Assembly (NCBI GenBank): GCA_017514235.1
Contig: JAFWKK010000027.1
Span: 1 to 37,659 of the forward strand
DNA: 37,659 nucleotides
DNA from: Kiritimatiellia bacterium
GTDB taxonomy: Bacteria > Verrucomicrobiota > Kiritimatiellia > RFP12 > UBA1067
Reading direction: 5' to 3'
Of this stretch, positions 23,801-29,927 are shown one piece after another. A model generated the notes under the pieces. It was not told where the DNA came from. It saw nothing but the letters and a program-made list of their open reading frames with translations, and did not search any database. Within the stretch, counting starts at the first letter, position 1. Every line of letters starts with the position of its first letter. The position numbers were made by a program, and so were the translations under genes.

Positions 23801-24393
23801 TCTGCGGTCTTGCAGAGATCGGCGGCGTCGGTGCCGTCGCAGTAAACCTGGTATCCGGCGGCGGTGGCCTTGACCACGAGACGGTGCCACTCGTCAATGC
23901 CGATGGTCTTCGTGAGGACGAATTCCTGCGCCGTGCCGTCGGCGGCGTTCTTTGCGTAGACGCAGAGGTTGGTTTCGCTGCCGCTCTGGCTGATGCGCGT
24001 GTAGACGATAATCTTGGCGTCAGCGCCCGCTTCGGGCGCGGGGGTGCCTGCGGGGTAGGGAACCCCCTTCACCAGGATGTCGGCGTAGATGGTGGACGCG
24101 GAAGGCGCCGTCCGGTCGGACTGGAGATAGCGGACGATCGGGGCGTCGGTGTCGAAGGAAAGGACGTTCGTGCGGCTCGTCTTGTCGAAAGACGACGGAA
24201 GATTCGGCGACCGGGGGAGGTCGGCGACGCTCGCATCGGCCTCGATGACGGCTTCGACCAAGTTGCTCCAGCAGGCGTCCGCAAGCGGACTATCCCCTTC
24301 GAAGTCCGTGGAGCCGGGATAATACTCGGCCTGGGCAGGTGCGACGAGGCCGACCATGGCGGCGGCGACGGCAAGATGCTTCAGCGTATGCAT
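20827..24393 (-). CDS. Giant secreted/surface protein with LamG-like, GLUG-like and passenger-like regions
   Basis: An 1188-residue protein with a Sec signal (cleavage after APAQA, residue 22). Residues about 24-230 look like a LamG/concanavalin-type lectin fold. About 310-560 hold GLUG/beta-helix-like repeats (GTYDGGNFTVSNF; GGISGYTTSGTVIDSC). About 690 has the NWNAADNW motif seen in autotransporter passenger repeats. Residues 1028-1046 have a LIDWLLANGFTQGDIDAL motif, followed by AKFFRAVIEFP (about 1157). It ends in a Glu/Pro-rich tail. No membrane anchor or beta-barrel is visible, so how it attaches is unclear. Start: AAAAGGA about 8 nt upstream of ATG 24393. A role in glycan binding or adhesion is plausible but unproven. 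Confidence 0.85.
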   Translation of the reverse strand: MHTLKHLAVAAAMVGLVAPAQAEYYPGSTDFEGDSPLADACWSNLVEAVIEADASVADLPRSPNLPSSFDKTSRTNVLSFDTDAPIVRYLQSDRTAPSASTIYADILVKGVPYPAGTPAPEAGADAKIIVYTRISQSGSETNLCVYAKNAADGTAQEFVLTKTIGIDEWHRLVVKATAAGYQVYCDGTDAADLCKTADDVDTFYALSAGAPITSLAFSGTGSVDDLVLSDFDPALSVYTLTWGEGFDSVSFTTNGVAGAALVPADGEYQFQAPEGLEVVLTGNTGYRTIEVSVTGSSSAISLEGVSGIAKYFPQTATAGQDGSAENPFEIPNLAALQALQAMVADTTNCFGLCFLQTADIAMDAPWPGIGIPNGKDIYNTDEFQNGAFRGTYDGGNFTVSNFQMVGVAGNPASETEGLDYCGFFNSAYQATICNLKIAYAGDRFAADTTASTKESGATFVGVANGSTLRNLTTLAGTVSCSKGFGGISGYTTSGTVIDSCTNNVNMTSLANNKCGGIAMITQGGSAVTISNCQNNGTMTTGSSNSEYGAIVGYVGLNTTIADCETTVGRFLKHQSGTVTLQGVNKGDATVASYHGMATPGLNFATVEGNVATFVADDALAAGNTYKVMGPSATATFAFAEPGTIAFDEALSAPTYAITAPGLALTDATDGTVKTYTAVAITAETWIGGDSGNWNAADNWDFGYVPTKDTVVTFTNDAQAAIFGSDRCKELVLSNANVTLVRAANATQPILQFYGDEGRAVSVASGATGSLSVNGLALFNERKDKNDMTIGCAFEILGDVTFRGISIIDDSLSASFTITNKTTISANALVKTIDYGTTKFLGGIEVAKGVKAKINTTAHGSAQIGTGVTLVANDGEGAATTIWLMRNVASSRGVSLVNGAKVSVDAAHAGDCYVKKDTDVMNGIDCDVYEACWNPTVFVTANGMTVTGVENEQKVVPGTNLVINVSGFAEGYEPSVTIMKHEDEDYSVLLTTNAVSFTYTMPDFDIDVVAYATPPSYNDPEGYEITDQGLIDWLLANGFTQGDIDALGNDTAATDKLYECWVLNCSINAANPGGTISATGIAVTNGVISITVRLDRQSPLGFISGVLHIYGTDDLADDFSLISDEIVYISDGDSIFDTEPAEGAVTQSVTATFSPTDVTAKFFRAVIEFPIPGDPEEDPLEEPEPDPEE

Positions 24394-24459
24394 TGTGTTG
24401 GTCCTTTTGGCGGGGGAAAGGGCTTATTGACCTGTAAGCCTAATTCTCCTTGGGCAGAA

Positions 24460-24468
24460 ATTATATCA
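24460..24468 (-). promoter_or_regulatory. Extended -10 promoter of the giant surface gene
   Basis: TGATATAAT on the minus strand, about 66 nt before the ATG at 24393; this gene has a true leader with a ribosome site. Confidence 0.5.
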
Positions 24469-24518
24469 AAGAAAAAAGCTTGATGCGTCAATGCAGCCAA
24501 TCCGCCCGTTGCATGGCT

Positions 24519-24578
24519 TTGTCCTCCGTCTCTTGTCCTAAATCCTTTGTCCTCTGTCTTCTGTCCTCCGTCCTAGGC
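24519..24578. repeat. Degenerate 7-bp tandem (TGTCCTC type)
   Basis: Units such as TGTCCTC, TGTCTTC, CGTCCTA repeat about every 7 bp with interruptions. It is non-coding and lies between the giant gene promoter and the yafQ end, next to no other gene. The remaining 24579-24664 shows nothing recognisable. Confidence 0.6.
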
Positions 24579-24664
24579 GCACCAACATATTTCACAGAGT
24601 TGGTTTGGAATAACACGCGCCGTCAAAAAGAAACAGGAGGCATTATAAGACCAATCATAATTTT

Positions 24665-24955
24665 CTAAAACAGATCGCTATGCGACCCTGTGCGAGTTAG
24701 AGACAAAACAAGTTTGTCCTCAAAGATTCGGTAGATGAGCAGCCAATCTGGCGTGATGTGGCATTCGCGGAAACCGATCCAGTTGTTGCGCAAGGGATGG
24801 TCTTTGTTGCTGGGCGGCAAAGGTTCGCGTCGAGAGAGCTTTCCGATGATGTCATCAAGAAGGGTGATGTCGAGATTCCGCTTAATGGCGCGCTTGTAGT
24901 CGCGTTTGAATACGCTTGTCCATTCGACATTGAGCGGCGGCAGTTCGTCACTCAT
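24665..24955 (-). CDS. yafQ: YafQ-family toxin (RelE superfamily)
   Basis: A 96-residue mRNA interferase toxin. The diagnostic stretches are FKRDYKRAIKRN, KDHPLRNNW, GFRECHITPDWLLIYR and LTRTGSHSDLF. The His and Phe near the C-terminus (GSHSDLF) match the YafQ active site. It begins inside the antitoxin stop (4-bp overlap), so it is made by coupled translation. YafQ cuts mRNA within the ribosome. Confidence 0.93.
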   Translation of the reverse strand: MSDELPPLNVEWTSVFKRDYKRAIKRNLDITLLDDIIGKLSRREPLPPSNKDHPLRNNWIGFRECHITPDWLLIYRIFEDKLVLSLTRTGSHSDLF

Positions 24956-25248
24956 CGTTTCAACTCCGCCAAGGCCAAATCAAGGGGCATACCCTGCCTG
25001 TCGGGGTCGTTGCCGATTTCCTCTGTTTCTCGCATGGCCTCCAGTGTTTCCGGATTGTAGTTTGGCACACGTACATCAAATGGCAATCCGCCTACGCTTA
25101 CAGCTTTCTTCAGAAATATCTGTATGGCCGTGGTCATATTCATGCCAAGGGCGCGAAACAAGTCTTCGCTTTGCGTCTTCAATTCGCTATTCATGCGAAT
25201 ACTGAAGTTGACCCCTGCCGGAGTGGTTCTTTCTCGCGTTTGAATCAT
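24952..25248 (-). CDS. relB: RelB/DinJ-family antitoxin
   Basis: A 98-residue ribbon-helix-helix antitoxin: VNFSIRMNSELKTQSEDLFR, ALGMNMTTAIQIFLKKAV, GGLPFDV, then a flexible toxin-binding tail. It binds YafQ and represses the operon. The ATG at 25248 has AAGGGC about 8 nt upstream; a longer in-frame start lies upstream of the promoter and is rejected. Confidence 0.92.
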   Translation of the reverse strand: MIQTRERTTPAGVNFSIRMNSELKTQSEDLFRALGMNMTTAIQIFLKKAVSVGGLPFDVRVPNYNPETLEAMRETEEIGNDPDRQGMPLDLALAELKR

Positions 25249-25278
25249 ACCGAAGCCCTTTAATTGTTGACGGTGAAT

Positions 25279-25307
25279 ATTATAGCATAATCGCATTGTG
25301 AAATCAA
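25279..25307 (-). promoter_or_regulatory. Promoter of the relB-yafQ operon
   Basis: On the minus strand TTGATT (25302-25307), 17 bp, TATAAT (25279-25284) with the TGN extension. A leader of about 25 nt carries a ribosome site. Confidence 0.7.
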
Positions 25308-25411
25308 TGCGGGGCAATGAAAAACTCATTTATTAGATATGAATGTCTACATTGTTTGGCTAGAATTTAATAACCTCCCGCTATACCTAAACACATTGGT
25401 CATAATCCTTA

Positions 25412-25680
25412 GCGAATGGTTCTACGAAGATCGTTCGGACGTTACGCGGCAAAACAAGACGCTGTCGCTTCTCGTGTCACTCCCAAACGTGATCGTCACC
25501 TCGCATCAGGCGTTCCTGACGCACGAGGCACTTGCCAACATCGCCGAAACGACGTTCAAGAACCTTGACGACTATTTCGCGGGCGCACCGCTTGCCAATG
25601 AAATCTGCTACCGCTGCCTCGGCACGGGCGGAGCGGCCAAGTCGAACTGCCCTCGCCGCGCCAACGGCCGCTGCCACTGA
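25412..25680 (+). pseudogene. C-terminal fragment of a D-lactate dehydrogenase-like gene
   Basis: Only the last 85 or so residues of a D-2-hydroxyacid dehydrogenase remain: FYEDRSD, LVSLPNVIVTSHQAFLTHEA, and the tail CYRCLGTGG. The coenzyme-binding domain and most of the catalytic domain are missing; the sequence before 25412 (25330-25411) has no similarity I can see. Probably a remnant left by a deletion or a recombination event. An ATG at 25339 opens the frame but the protein would not be active. Confidence 0.8.
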
Positions 25681-25684
25681 CTTG

Positions 25685-25807
25685 AAGCCGGGCGTCGCCA
25701 TCGTGAGCTGCAACGATGGACTCCGCCCGGTCATCATGAAGCTTGAAGCGACCGACGAGAAATCGAAGATCGGTTACCAGCCAATCGAAAATAGGGTGTT
25801 GGCATGA
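25685..25807 (+). pseudogene. Fragment duplicated at 28967-29170
   Basis: A segment reading KPGVAIVSCNDGLRPVIMKL with EAT after it, in frame to a stop at 25807. The same segment, with a few substitutions, lies at 29068-29152. The family is not recognised. It is probably the 3' end of a lost gene, directly behind the lactate dehydrogenase remnant. Confidence 0.6.
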
Positions 25808-26094
25808 TTCACAATACTCACAAGGGGTTGATGGGGATGAAGAGGACGCACGCCTCGGACGCATGGCGCGTGGCGGCGTTTCTCGCCCTGTCCGGCGGCG
25901 GTAGGCGGGCGTGGCTCCGAGCGGAACGTTACCTTGCCATCATCGCGTTGTTCGCGCTTGGCGCTACTCTTGGTTCGCTTGCCGTGCCGAAGCTCGGAAT
26001 CCGGGCGATATGGTGTTCTTGCGTCCTTCTCGTGGTATCTTTCGCTTTGATGTTTGAGAAGCGAGAGCCGGAACCGGAATCCAAGACAGAGTAG
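25804..26094 (+). pseudogene. C-terminal fragment of a DUF1275 (YoaK-like) membrane protein
   Basis: A 96-residue frame with two hydrophobic stretches, ERYLAIIALFALGATLGSLA and IRAIWCSCVLLVVSFALMF, which resemble the last part of DUF1275 membrane proteins. A full member has about 220 residues and six helices, so this is about the last third. It overlaps the previous fragment by 4 bp. It might still be translated as a small membrane protein, but a remnant is more likely. Confidence 0.5.
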
Positions 26095-26107
26095 ATGTGG
26101 ACTTGTG

Positions 26108-26250
26108 GACTTCGAGCAATGGCCGCGGGAGTACTGCATCAATAGACAGACGGTGCTGAAAGAGCTGGGCGTAGAGGATTCAATCAACCGGGCCGCTGCC
26201 TCGCACGGCTAAGCCATCCGCACCGCCGTCGCTCGCGAACACGAGATGCA
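26108..26250 (+). pseudogene. Decayed partial copy of the HD-domain gene at 29293
   Basis: DNA closely follows 29491-29636 of the intact HD gene (DFEQWP, LKELGVEDSINRA, EHEM). At 26210-26212 the copy has TAA where the intact gene has TAC (Tyr), so it is dead in addition to lacking both ends. It shows that this area has been duplicated and then degraded. Confidence 0.85.
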
Positions 26251-26278
26251 GAATGCGACAAAAATTACGTGCCGCCCC

Positions 26279-26307
26279 TTGACAAAAGTTAGATGTCTAA
26301 CTATAAT
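26279..26307 (+). promoter_or_regulatory. marR promoter with MarR operator
   Basis: TTGACA (26279-26284), 17 bp, TATAAT (26302-26307): a consensus promoter. The spacer holds a perfect inverted repeat GTTAGA-TG-TCTAAC (26288-26301), the expected place for a MarR dimer to shut off its own gene. The ATG is 8 nt after the -10 box. Confidence 0.85.
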
Positions 26308-26315
26308 GTCCGGCC

Positions 26316-26771
26316 ATGAAATACGATGCTGTCATGTTGATGGGCCGGATTCACGATTTGACCCAGAAATGGCTGCGCGGCGAACTTGTCGCCGCTGGTC
26401 TTTCTGGCATTGTGCCGTCGCACGGCGACGTGCTGGCGCTTCTGTTCATGAAGGGCGAGGCGACCATGCATGAACTAGCCGCGTTCGCGCACCGTACGAG
26501 GCCGACGACAACCGTTCTCGTCGACAAGCTCGAGGAGGTGGGGCTTGTCCGCCGCGCGCAGTCCGAAGACGATGCGCGGAGCACAGTCGTCGCGCTGACG
26601 GCGGAAGGAGCGTCGCTGCGCGGAAGCTTCAAGGCCATTTCGAAGAAACTCGTCTTGCGCGTCTATTCGCCGCTTTCAAAAGACGAAGGCGAGATGCTCG
26701 AAAAACTGTTGAACAAGGTGTTGTCCAATTTAGAAGCCGCAAAGAACGCAGAGAACGCAAAGTCGATTTGA
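26316..26771 (+). CDS. MarR-family transcriptional regulator
   Basis: A 151-residue winged-helix repressor. Helices and wing are clear: GDVLALLFMKGEATMHELAA, RTRPTTTVLVDKLEEVGLV (recognition helix), RRAQSEDDARSTVVALTAEG (wing). It probably represses itself through the operator at 26288 and, with it, the cupin gene downstream. The last residues AAKNAENAKSI are encoded by a dispersed repeat (26736-26800), so the original C-terminus was likely changed by it. Start leaderless or nearly so. Confidence 0.9.
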   Translation: MKYDAVMLMGRIHDLTQKWLRGELVAAGLSGIVPSHGDVLALLFMKGEATMHELAAFAHRTRPTTTVLVDKLEEVGLVRRAQSEDDARSTVVALTAEGASLRGSFKAISKKLVLRVYSPLSKDEGEMLEKLLNKVLSNLEAAKNAENAKSI

Positions 26772-26800
26772 CTCTTTGCGATCTTTGCGCACTTTGCGGC
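26736..26800. repeat. Imperfect inverted repeat with 9-bp units overlapping the marR end
   Basis: GCCGCAAAG near 26736 pairs with CTTTGCGGC ending at 26800, and inner AACGCAAAG units pair with CTTTGCG units. The resulting long RNA hairpin begins inside marR and ends 30 nt before the cupin gene, so it may attenuate or protect the downstream message. Similar CGCAGAGAACGCAAAG elements are dispersed in many bacterial genomes. Confidence 0.7.
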
Positions 26801-26829
26801 AAAAACCAAAACACGAAAGGAACGAAGCA

Positions 26830-27279
26830 ATGAAAGAAATCAAGACAACGGCGGATATCGCCAACGCGACGGCCATCGACCTCGGCCCGCTCAAGGAGAT
26901 CAAGGATTATGTGCTTGAGCTTGGGCCGGACATTAAGATTCCAGGCAAGGTGTTCGGTGGTGCGGCGGTAAAGGCCGGCGGCGCAGATTTCTCGCTACAG
27001 GTGTTCGCTCCCGGAACTGAGGGTGGATTCTACCACACGCACAATAAACATGAGGAACTGTATTTCTTCCTTTCGGGAGAGGGCGAGTACCAGGTCGACG
27101 GTACGAACATTCCCGTGAAAGAGGGCTCGGTCGTGCGTGTCGCTCCCGCGGGCAAGCGTGCCGTCCGCAACACGGGTTCGACGCCGCTCACCATGCTCTG
27201 CGTCCAGTACCTGTCCGCCGCGCCGGGCAGCGTCACGCCCGCAGACGGAACGATCCTCGCCGAGCCGGTCAAGTGGTAG
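26830..27279 (+). CDS. Cupin-domain protein
   Basis: A 149-residue single-domain cupin. Motif 1 is visible as HTHNKHEELYFFLSGEGEY, with His, His and Glu as metal ligands; motif 2 (around APAGKRAVRN) has Arg where His is usual. Substrate unknown; such proteins serve as small isomerases, dioxygenases or sugar binders. The start has AAAGGAA upstream. It follows marR by 58 bp with no promoter seen, so MarR control is likely. Confidence 0.85.
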   Translation: MKEIKTTADIANATAIDLGPLKEIKDYVLELGPDIKIPGKVFGGAAVKAGGADFSLQVFAPGTEGGFYHTHNKHEELYFFLSGEGEYQVDGTNIPVKEGSVVRVAPAGKRAVRNTGSTPLTMLCVQYLSAAPGSVTPADGTILAEPVKW

Positions 27280-27451
27280 GCGTGTTGAGAATCGAGCGAC
27301 TACAAGCCTGTTGAATGGTAATTGAAAGCGCGTGGAGATTTCTCCGAAAGTTTGACATTCGTATGACATTTCCGTTTCTGAGAAATGTTACACTCTACAT
27401 CGCTTTGAGGCATGGTGTCTTGAGGCTCGACAATATGAAAGGAACAAATAG
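27280..27451. other. Intergenic region with two small palindromes, upstream of the Cys-rich lipoprotein
   Basis: GGAGA-TT-TCTCC (27334-27345) and TTTCT-G-AGAAA (27375-27385) flank TTGACA (27352-27357). No convincing -10 was found at 17 bp; TGTTAC at 27386-27391 is a weak one paired with ATGACA (27363-27368). This is a likely control region for the genes that follow. Confidence 0.4.
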
Positions 27452-27697
27452 ATGAAAAGCAAATTGATGACAATGGCGGGCATCGTGGCATTGGCGGCGA
27501 TGGCCTTCACGGGATGCTGCACGTGCAATGGAAAGAGCGCGTGCGCCTGCACGGACGGCAAGTCATGCGTCTGTGGCAATGCCTGCAACTGCGCGAAGGA
27601 GAAGGCCTGCGCGTGCGACAAAGGCAAGCCCTGCACCTGCTGCACGGACCACGCGAAGTGTGCCTGCGGCAAGACCGGCTGCAACTGCAAGAAGTAA
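27452..27697 (+). CDS. Cysteine-rich metallothionein-like lipoprotein
   Basis: An 81-residue protein. The signal peptide ends in a lipobox (AAMAFTGC), so the mature protein should be lipid-anchored. Of 81 residues 18 are Cys, mostly as CXC and CC (CTCNGKSACAC; CVCGNACNC; CTCC; CNCKK), which suggests thiolate metal binding as in metallothioneins. A ribosome site (AAAGGAAC) precedes the ATG. It lies 9 bp before a sensor kinase that also has a Cys cluster in its external loop. It probably binds copper, zinc or iron-sulfur outside the cytoplasm; the metal is not known. Confidence 0.8.
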   Translation: MKSKLMTMAGIVALAAMAFTGCCTCNGKSACACTDGKSCVCGNACNCAKEKACACDKGKPCTCCTDHAKCACGKTGCNCKK

Positions 27698-27706
27698 AAT
27701 CGCCCA

Positions 27707-28207
27707 ATGAAGCGAACCATTGCAATCATCACGCTGATTGGCCTGCCAGCGCTTCTCATCGCGCTGGCGGGCGTTCGCCTCGTCCTGCACGACCGCTCCG
27801 GCATCTGTTCGGCGGTCGCCAATCAGCCAGAGTGCACATGTGGGTGCCGGGAGAAACACGGACGCGCGAATGCGGAGGTCTCCGCACGCGCCGGACGCAT
27901 GGCGACCGAGGCGGGGGCGGCGATTCTGTTGCTGCTCATCATCATTCTGGGCGGAATGACGGGCCTCTTCGCCATCGATGCCTATCGCACGCGGCGGCAA
28001 TCGGCGGCGCACCGTGCGTTTGTGGCGGACATCTCGCACAAGCTGCGCACGCCGCTCACGGGACTCTGCCTGAATGCCGACCTTCTGAAGGAGCACAGAC
28101 TGCCGGAGGAGTCCGATAGACGCGACGCCATTGCGTCGATTGCGGAGAATTCCACCCAGTTGACGGATCTCGTGGAGAAGCTTCTTGATCATGTCGCGCG
28201 GTCTTGA
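27707..28207 (+). CDS. Sensor histidine kinase lacking the ATPase domain
   Basis: A 166-residue protein with two membrane helices (about 5-25 and 70-90) and a short external loop with Cys34, Cys43, Cys45 and Cys47. A HisKA dimerisation domain follows with phospho-acceptor His111 in ISHKLRTPL. The frame stops about 50 residues after the H-box; the HATPase_c domain is absent, and the response regulator begins inside the last codons. It therefore cannot phosphorylate itself. It is either a deletion remnant or a His-donor that needs another kinase. The external Cys cluster suggests metal or redox sensing. Confidence 0.8.
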   Translation: MKRTIAIITLIGLPALLIALAGVRLVLHDRSGICSAVANQPECTCGCREKHGRANAEVSARAGRMATEAGAAILLLLIIILGGMTGLFAIDAYRTRRQSAAHRAFVADISHKLRTPLTGLCLNADLLKEHRLPEESDRRDAIASIAENSTQLTDLVEKLLDHVARS

Positions 28208-28874
28208 AGTCCTTGTCGCCGAAGACGACCCCGTAATACGCCGTGCCGTGAAGGCGGCGCTCGCGAGCGAGGGCTACTCCGTGCGCGAGACGCCTGATGG
28301 CGCGTCGGCGCTCCGCGCGTTCGGCGAGAAGCGGCCCGACCTGGTCCTCCTCGACGTGATGATGCCGACGACGGACGGATTCGAGGTCTGCGCGCGAATC
28401 AGGGCCGTCGACGCGAGGCTGCCGATTATCTTCCTGACGGCGAGGTCGAGCGAGGACGACAAGGTCAAGGGACTCGGCCTCGGCGCCGACGACTACATCG
28501 TCAAGCCGTTCGGCGTCCGCGAACTTCTCGCGCGCGTCGCCGCCGTCTTGCGCAGGGCAGATTCCCGTACCCCCGAGACGATTCCGCTTGGTGCTGTACG
28601 CGTAGATCCGCGCAAGGCGTCCCTTGTCCATCCAGACGGAAAGTCCGTCGCGCTGACGGCACGTGAACTGCGTCTGTTGCTCCTCTTCGCGGCGCGTCCC
28701 GACGAAGTGATTTCAAGAGACGAACTTCTCAACTCCTGCTGGGGCCTTACCTACTATGGAACGACCCGAACGCTCGACCAGCACATCCTTGTGCTGCGGA
28801 AGAAACTTGGGCCTGAAGGCCGTCGCCTCATGTCCGTCCGCTCGCTGGGCTACAAGTTCGCCGCCTCTTTGTGA
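28191..28874 (+). CDS. OmpR/PhoB-family response regulator
   Basis: A 227-residue regulator. The receiver domain has the acidic pair in VAEDDP, phospho-acceptor Asp55 (LVLLDVMMP), Thr83 and Lys105 (DYIVKPFG). The C-terminal winged helix has VALTARELRLLLLFAARPDE and TRTLDQHILVLRKKLG. It starts 17 bp inside the kinase gene (an earlier ATG at 28185 is possible). Likely targets are the cysteine-rich lipoprotein gene and its own operon. It looks intact even though the partner kinase is not. Confidence 0.9.
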   Translation: MSRGLEVLVAEDDPVIRRAVKAALASEGYSVRETPDGASALRAFGEKRPDLVLLDVMMPTTDGFEVCARIRAVDARLPIIFLTARSSEDDKVKGLGLGADDYIVKPFGVRELLARVAAVLRRADSRTPETIPLGAVRVDPRKASLVHPDGKSVALTARELRLLLLFAARPDEVISRDELLNSCWGLTYYGTTRTLDQHILVLRKKLGPEGRRLMSVRSLGYKFAASL

Positions 28875-28966
28875 CTTTTAGGGGCCTTTTAGACTAATCA
28901 AAGAAGAAGGTCGTTGTTCACCTACGGCTTTGACTTAGGATTACAGCAGAAATTCTCTGACGGTTA

Positions 28967-29170
28967 ATGGCGCTGAGTGCCCTGAAAGAAGCGTTGTGTC
29001 AGCAGGAGGATGCGCTCGCGCACGGCGCGGGCAAGTCGCTCTTCTACTACGGCGACTGGATCAAGAAGCCCGGCGTCGCAATCGTGAGCTGCAACGACGG
29101 TCTCCGCCCCGTCATCATGAAGCTTGAAGCGACTGGCACGGAATCGAAAATCGACTGCGAGCGGCAATAA
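28967..29170 (+). pseudogene. Fragment of unknown gene, second copy
   Basis: The frame includes GKSLFYYGDWIKKPGVAIVS, then CNDGLRPVIMKLEA, nearly the same as the fragment at 25685-25807. No family is recognised and there is no ribosome site, so it is probably the 3' end of a lost gene. The rest of the 28875-29292 gap holds no gene; GATAAT at 29251 may be the -10 box of the HD gene. Confidence 0.5.
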
Positions 29171-29292
29171 GGTAGGATGACTTATGCGATAGGAGTTGTC
29201 TATGTAGATACGGTGCTATTTCCGATTACCCTATCGGCTCCGGATTGTGCGATAATATTCGCCGTTGACACCACAAGAAAGATAAGTCAGCC

Positions 29293-29871
29293 ATGACGGA
29301 ACCGAACGACAGACGCACAACTCATCTCACGCGCGACGCCGCGTGGGAGCTCTTGACGCGCTACAACAAGGATGCGTTCCACCTCCATCACGCCGAGACA
29401 GTTGAGAAGACGATGCGCTACTTTGCGCGTGAACTCGGATACGCCGAAGAAGAGGACTACTGGGGCATCGTTGGGCTGCTGCACGACATCGACTTCGAGC
29501 AATGGCCGCAGGAGCACTGCATCAAGAGCCAGACGCTGCTGAAAGAGCTGGGCGTCGAGGATTCAATCAACCGGGCCGTTGCCTCACACGGCTACGCCAT
29601 CTGCACCGACATCGCTCCCGAACACGAGATGGAGAAGATCCTCTATGCCGTGGACGAATTGACGGGGCTTCTCGGTGCCGTCGTGCTGATGTATCCCTCG
29701 AAAAGCGCGAAGGACCTGAACCTGAAGAGCGTGAAGAAGAAGTTCAAGGACAAGAAGTTCGCCGCCGGGTGCTCGCGCGACGTGATCCGGCGCGGGGCGG
29801 ACCAGCTCGGCTGGACGCTGGACGACCTCATCACGCGCACCATCGCCGCCGTCCAGACGTTTGAGACGTGA
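29293..29871 (+). CDS. HD-domain phosphohydrolase (HDIG-like)
   Basis: A 192-residue HD protein: HHAETVEKTMRYFARELG, then the HD pair in VGLLHDIDFEQWP, a His in ASHGYAIC and a late Asp in YAVDELTGLLGAV. It is probably a metal-dependent phosphohydrolase acting on a nucleotide; the substrate is unknown. A dead partial copy lies at 26108-26250. A GC hairpin (GGCGGCGCATCCGCC, 29899-29913) 28 bp after the stop could end transcription. Confidence 0.85.
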   Translation: MTEPNDRRTTHLTRDAAWELLTRYNKDAFHLHHAETVEKTMRYFARELGYAEEEDYWGIVGLLHDIDFEQWPQEHCIKSQTLLKELGVEDSINRAVASHGYAICTDIAPEHEMEKILYAVDELTGLLGAVVLMYPSKSAKDLNLKSVKKKFKDKKFAAGCSRDVIRRGADQLGWTLDDLITRTIAAVQTFET

Positions 29872-29927
29872 TTGAAAACAGTGCTATGGTGTTGAATCGG
29901 CGGCGCATCCGCCGCGTTTAACAGAGC

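Noticed and set aside
20764-24483. A 1239-codon open frame on the plus strand opposite the giant surface gene
   Set aside because: It mirrors the minus-strand gene, has no signal peptide or known domain, and its Arg/Gly/Val-rich make-up is typical of antisense frames in GC-rich DNA. The minus-strand frame has a signal peptide and recognisable domains.
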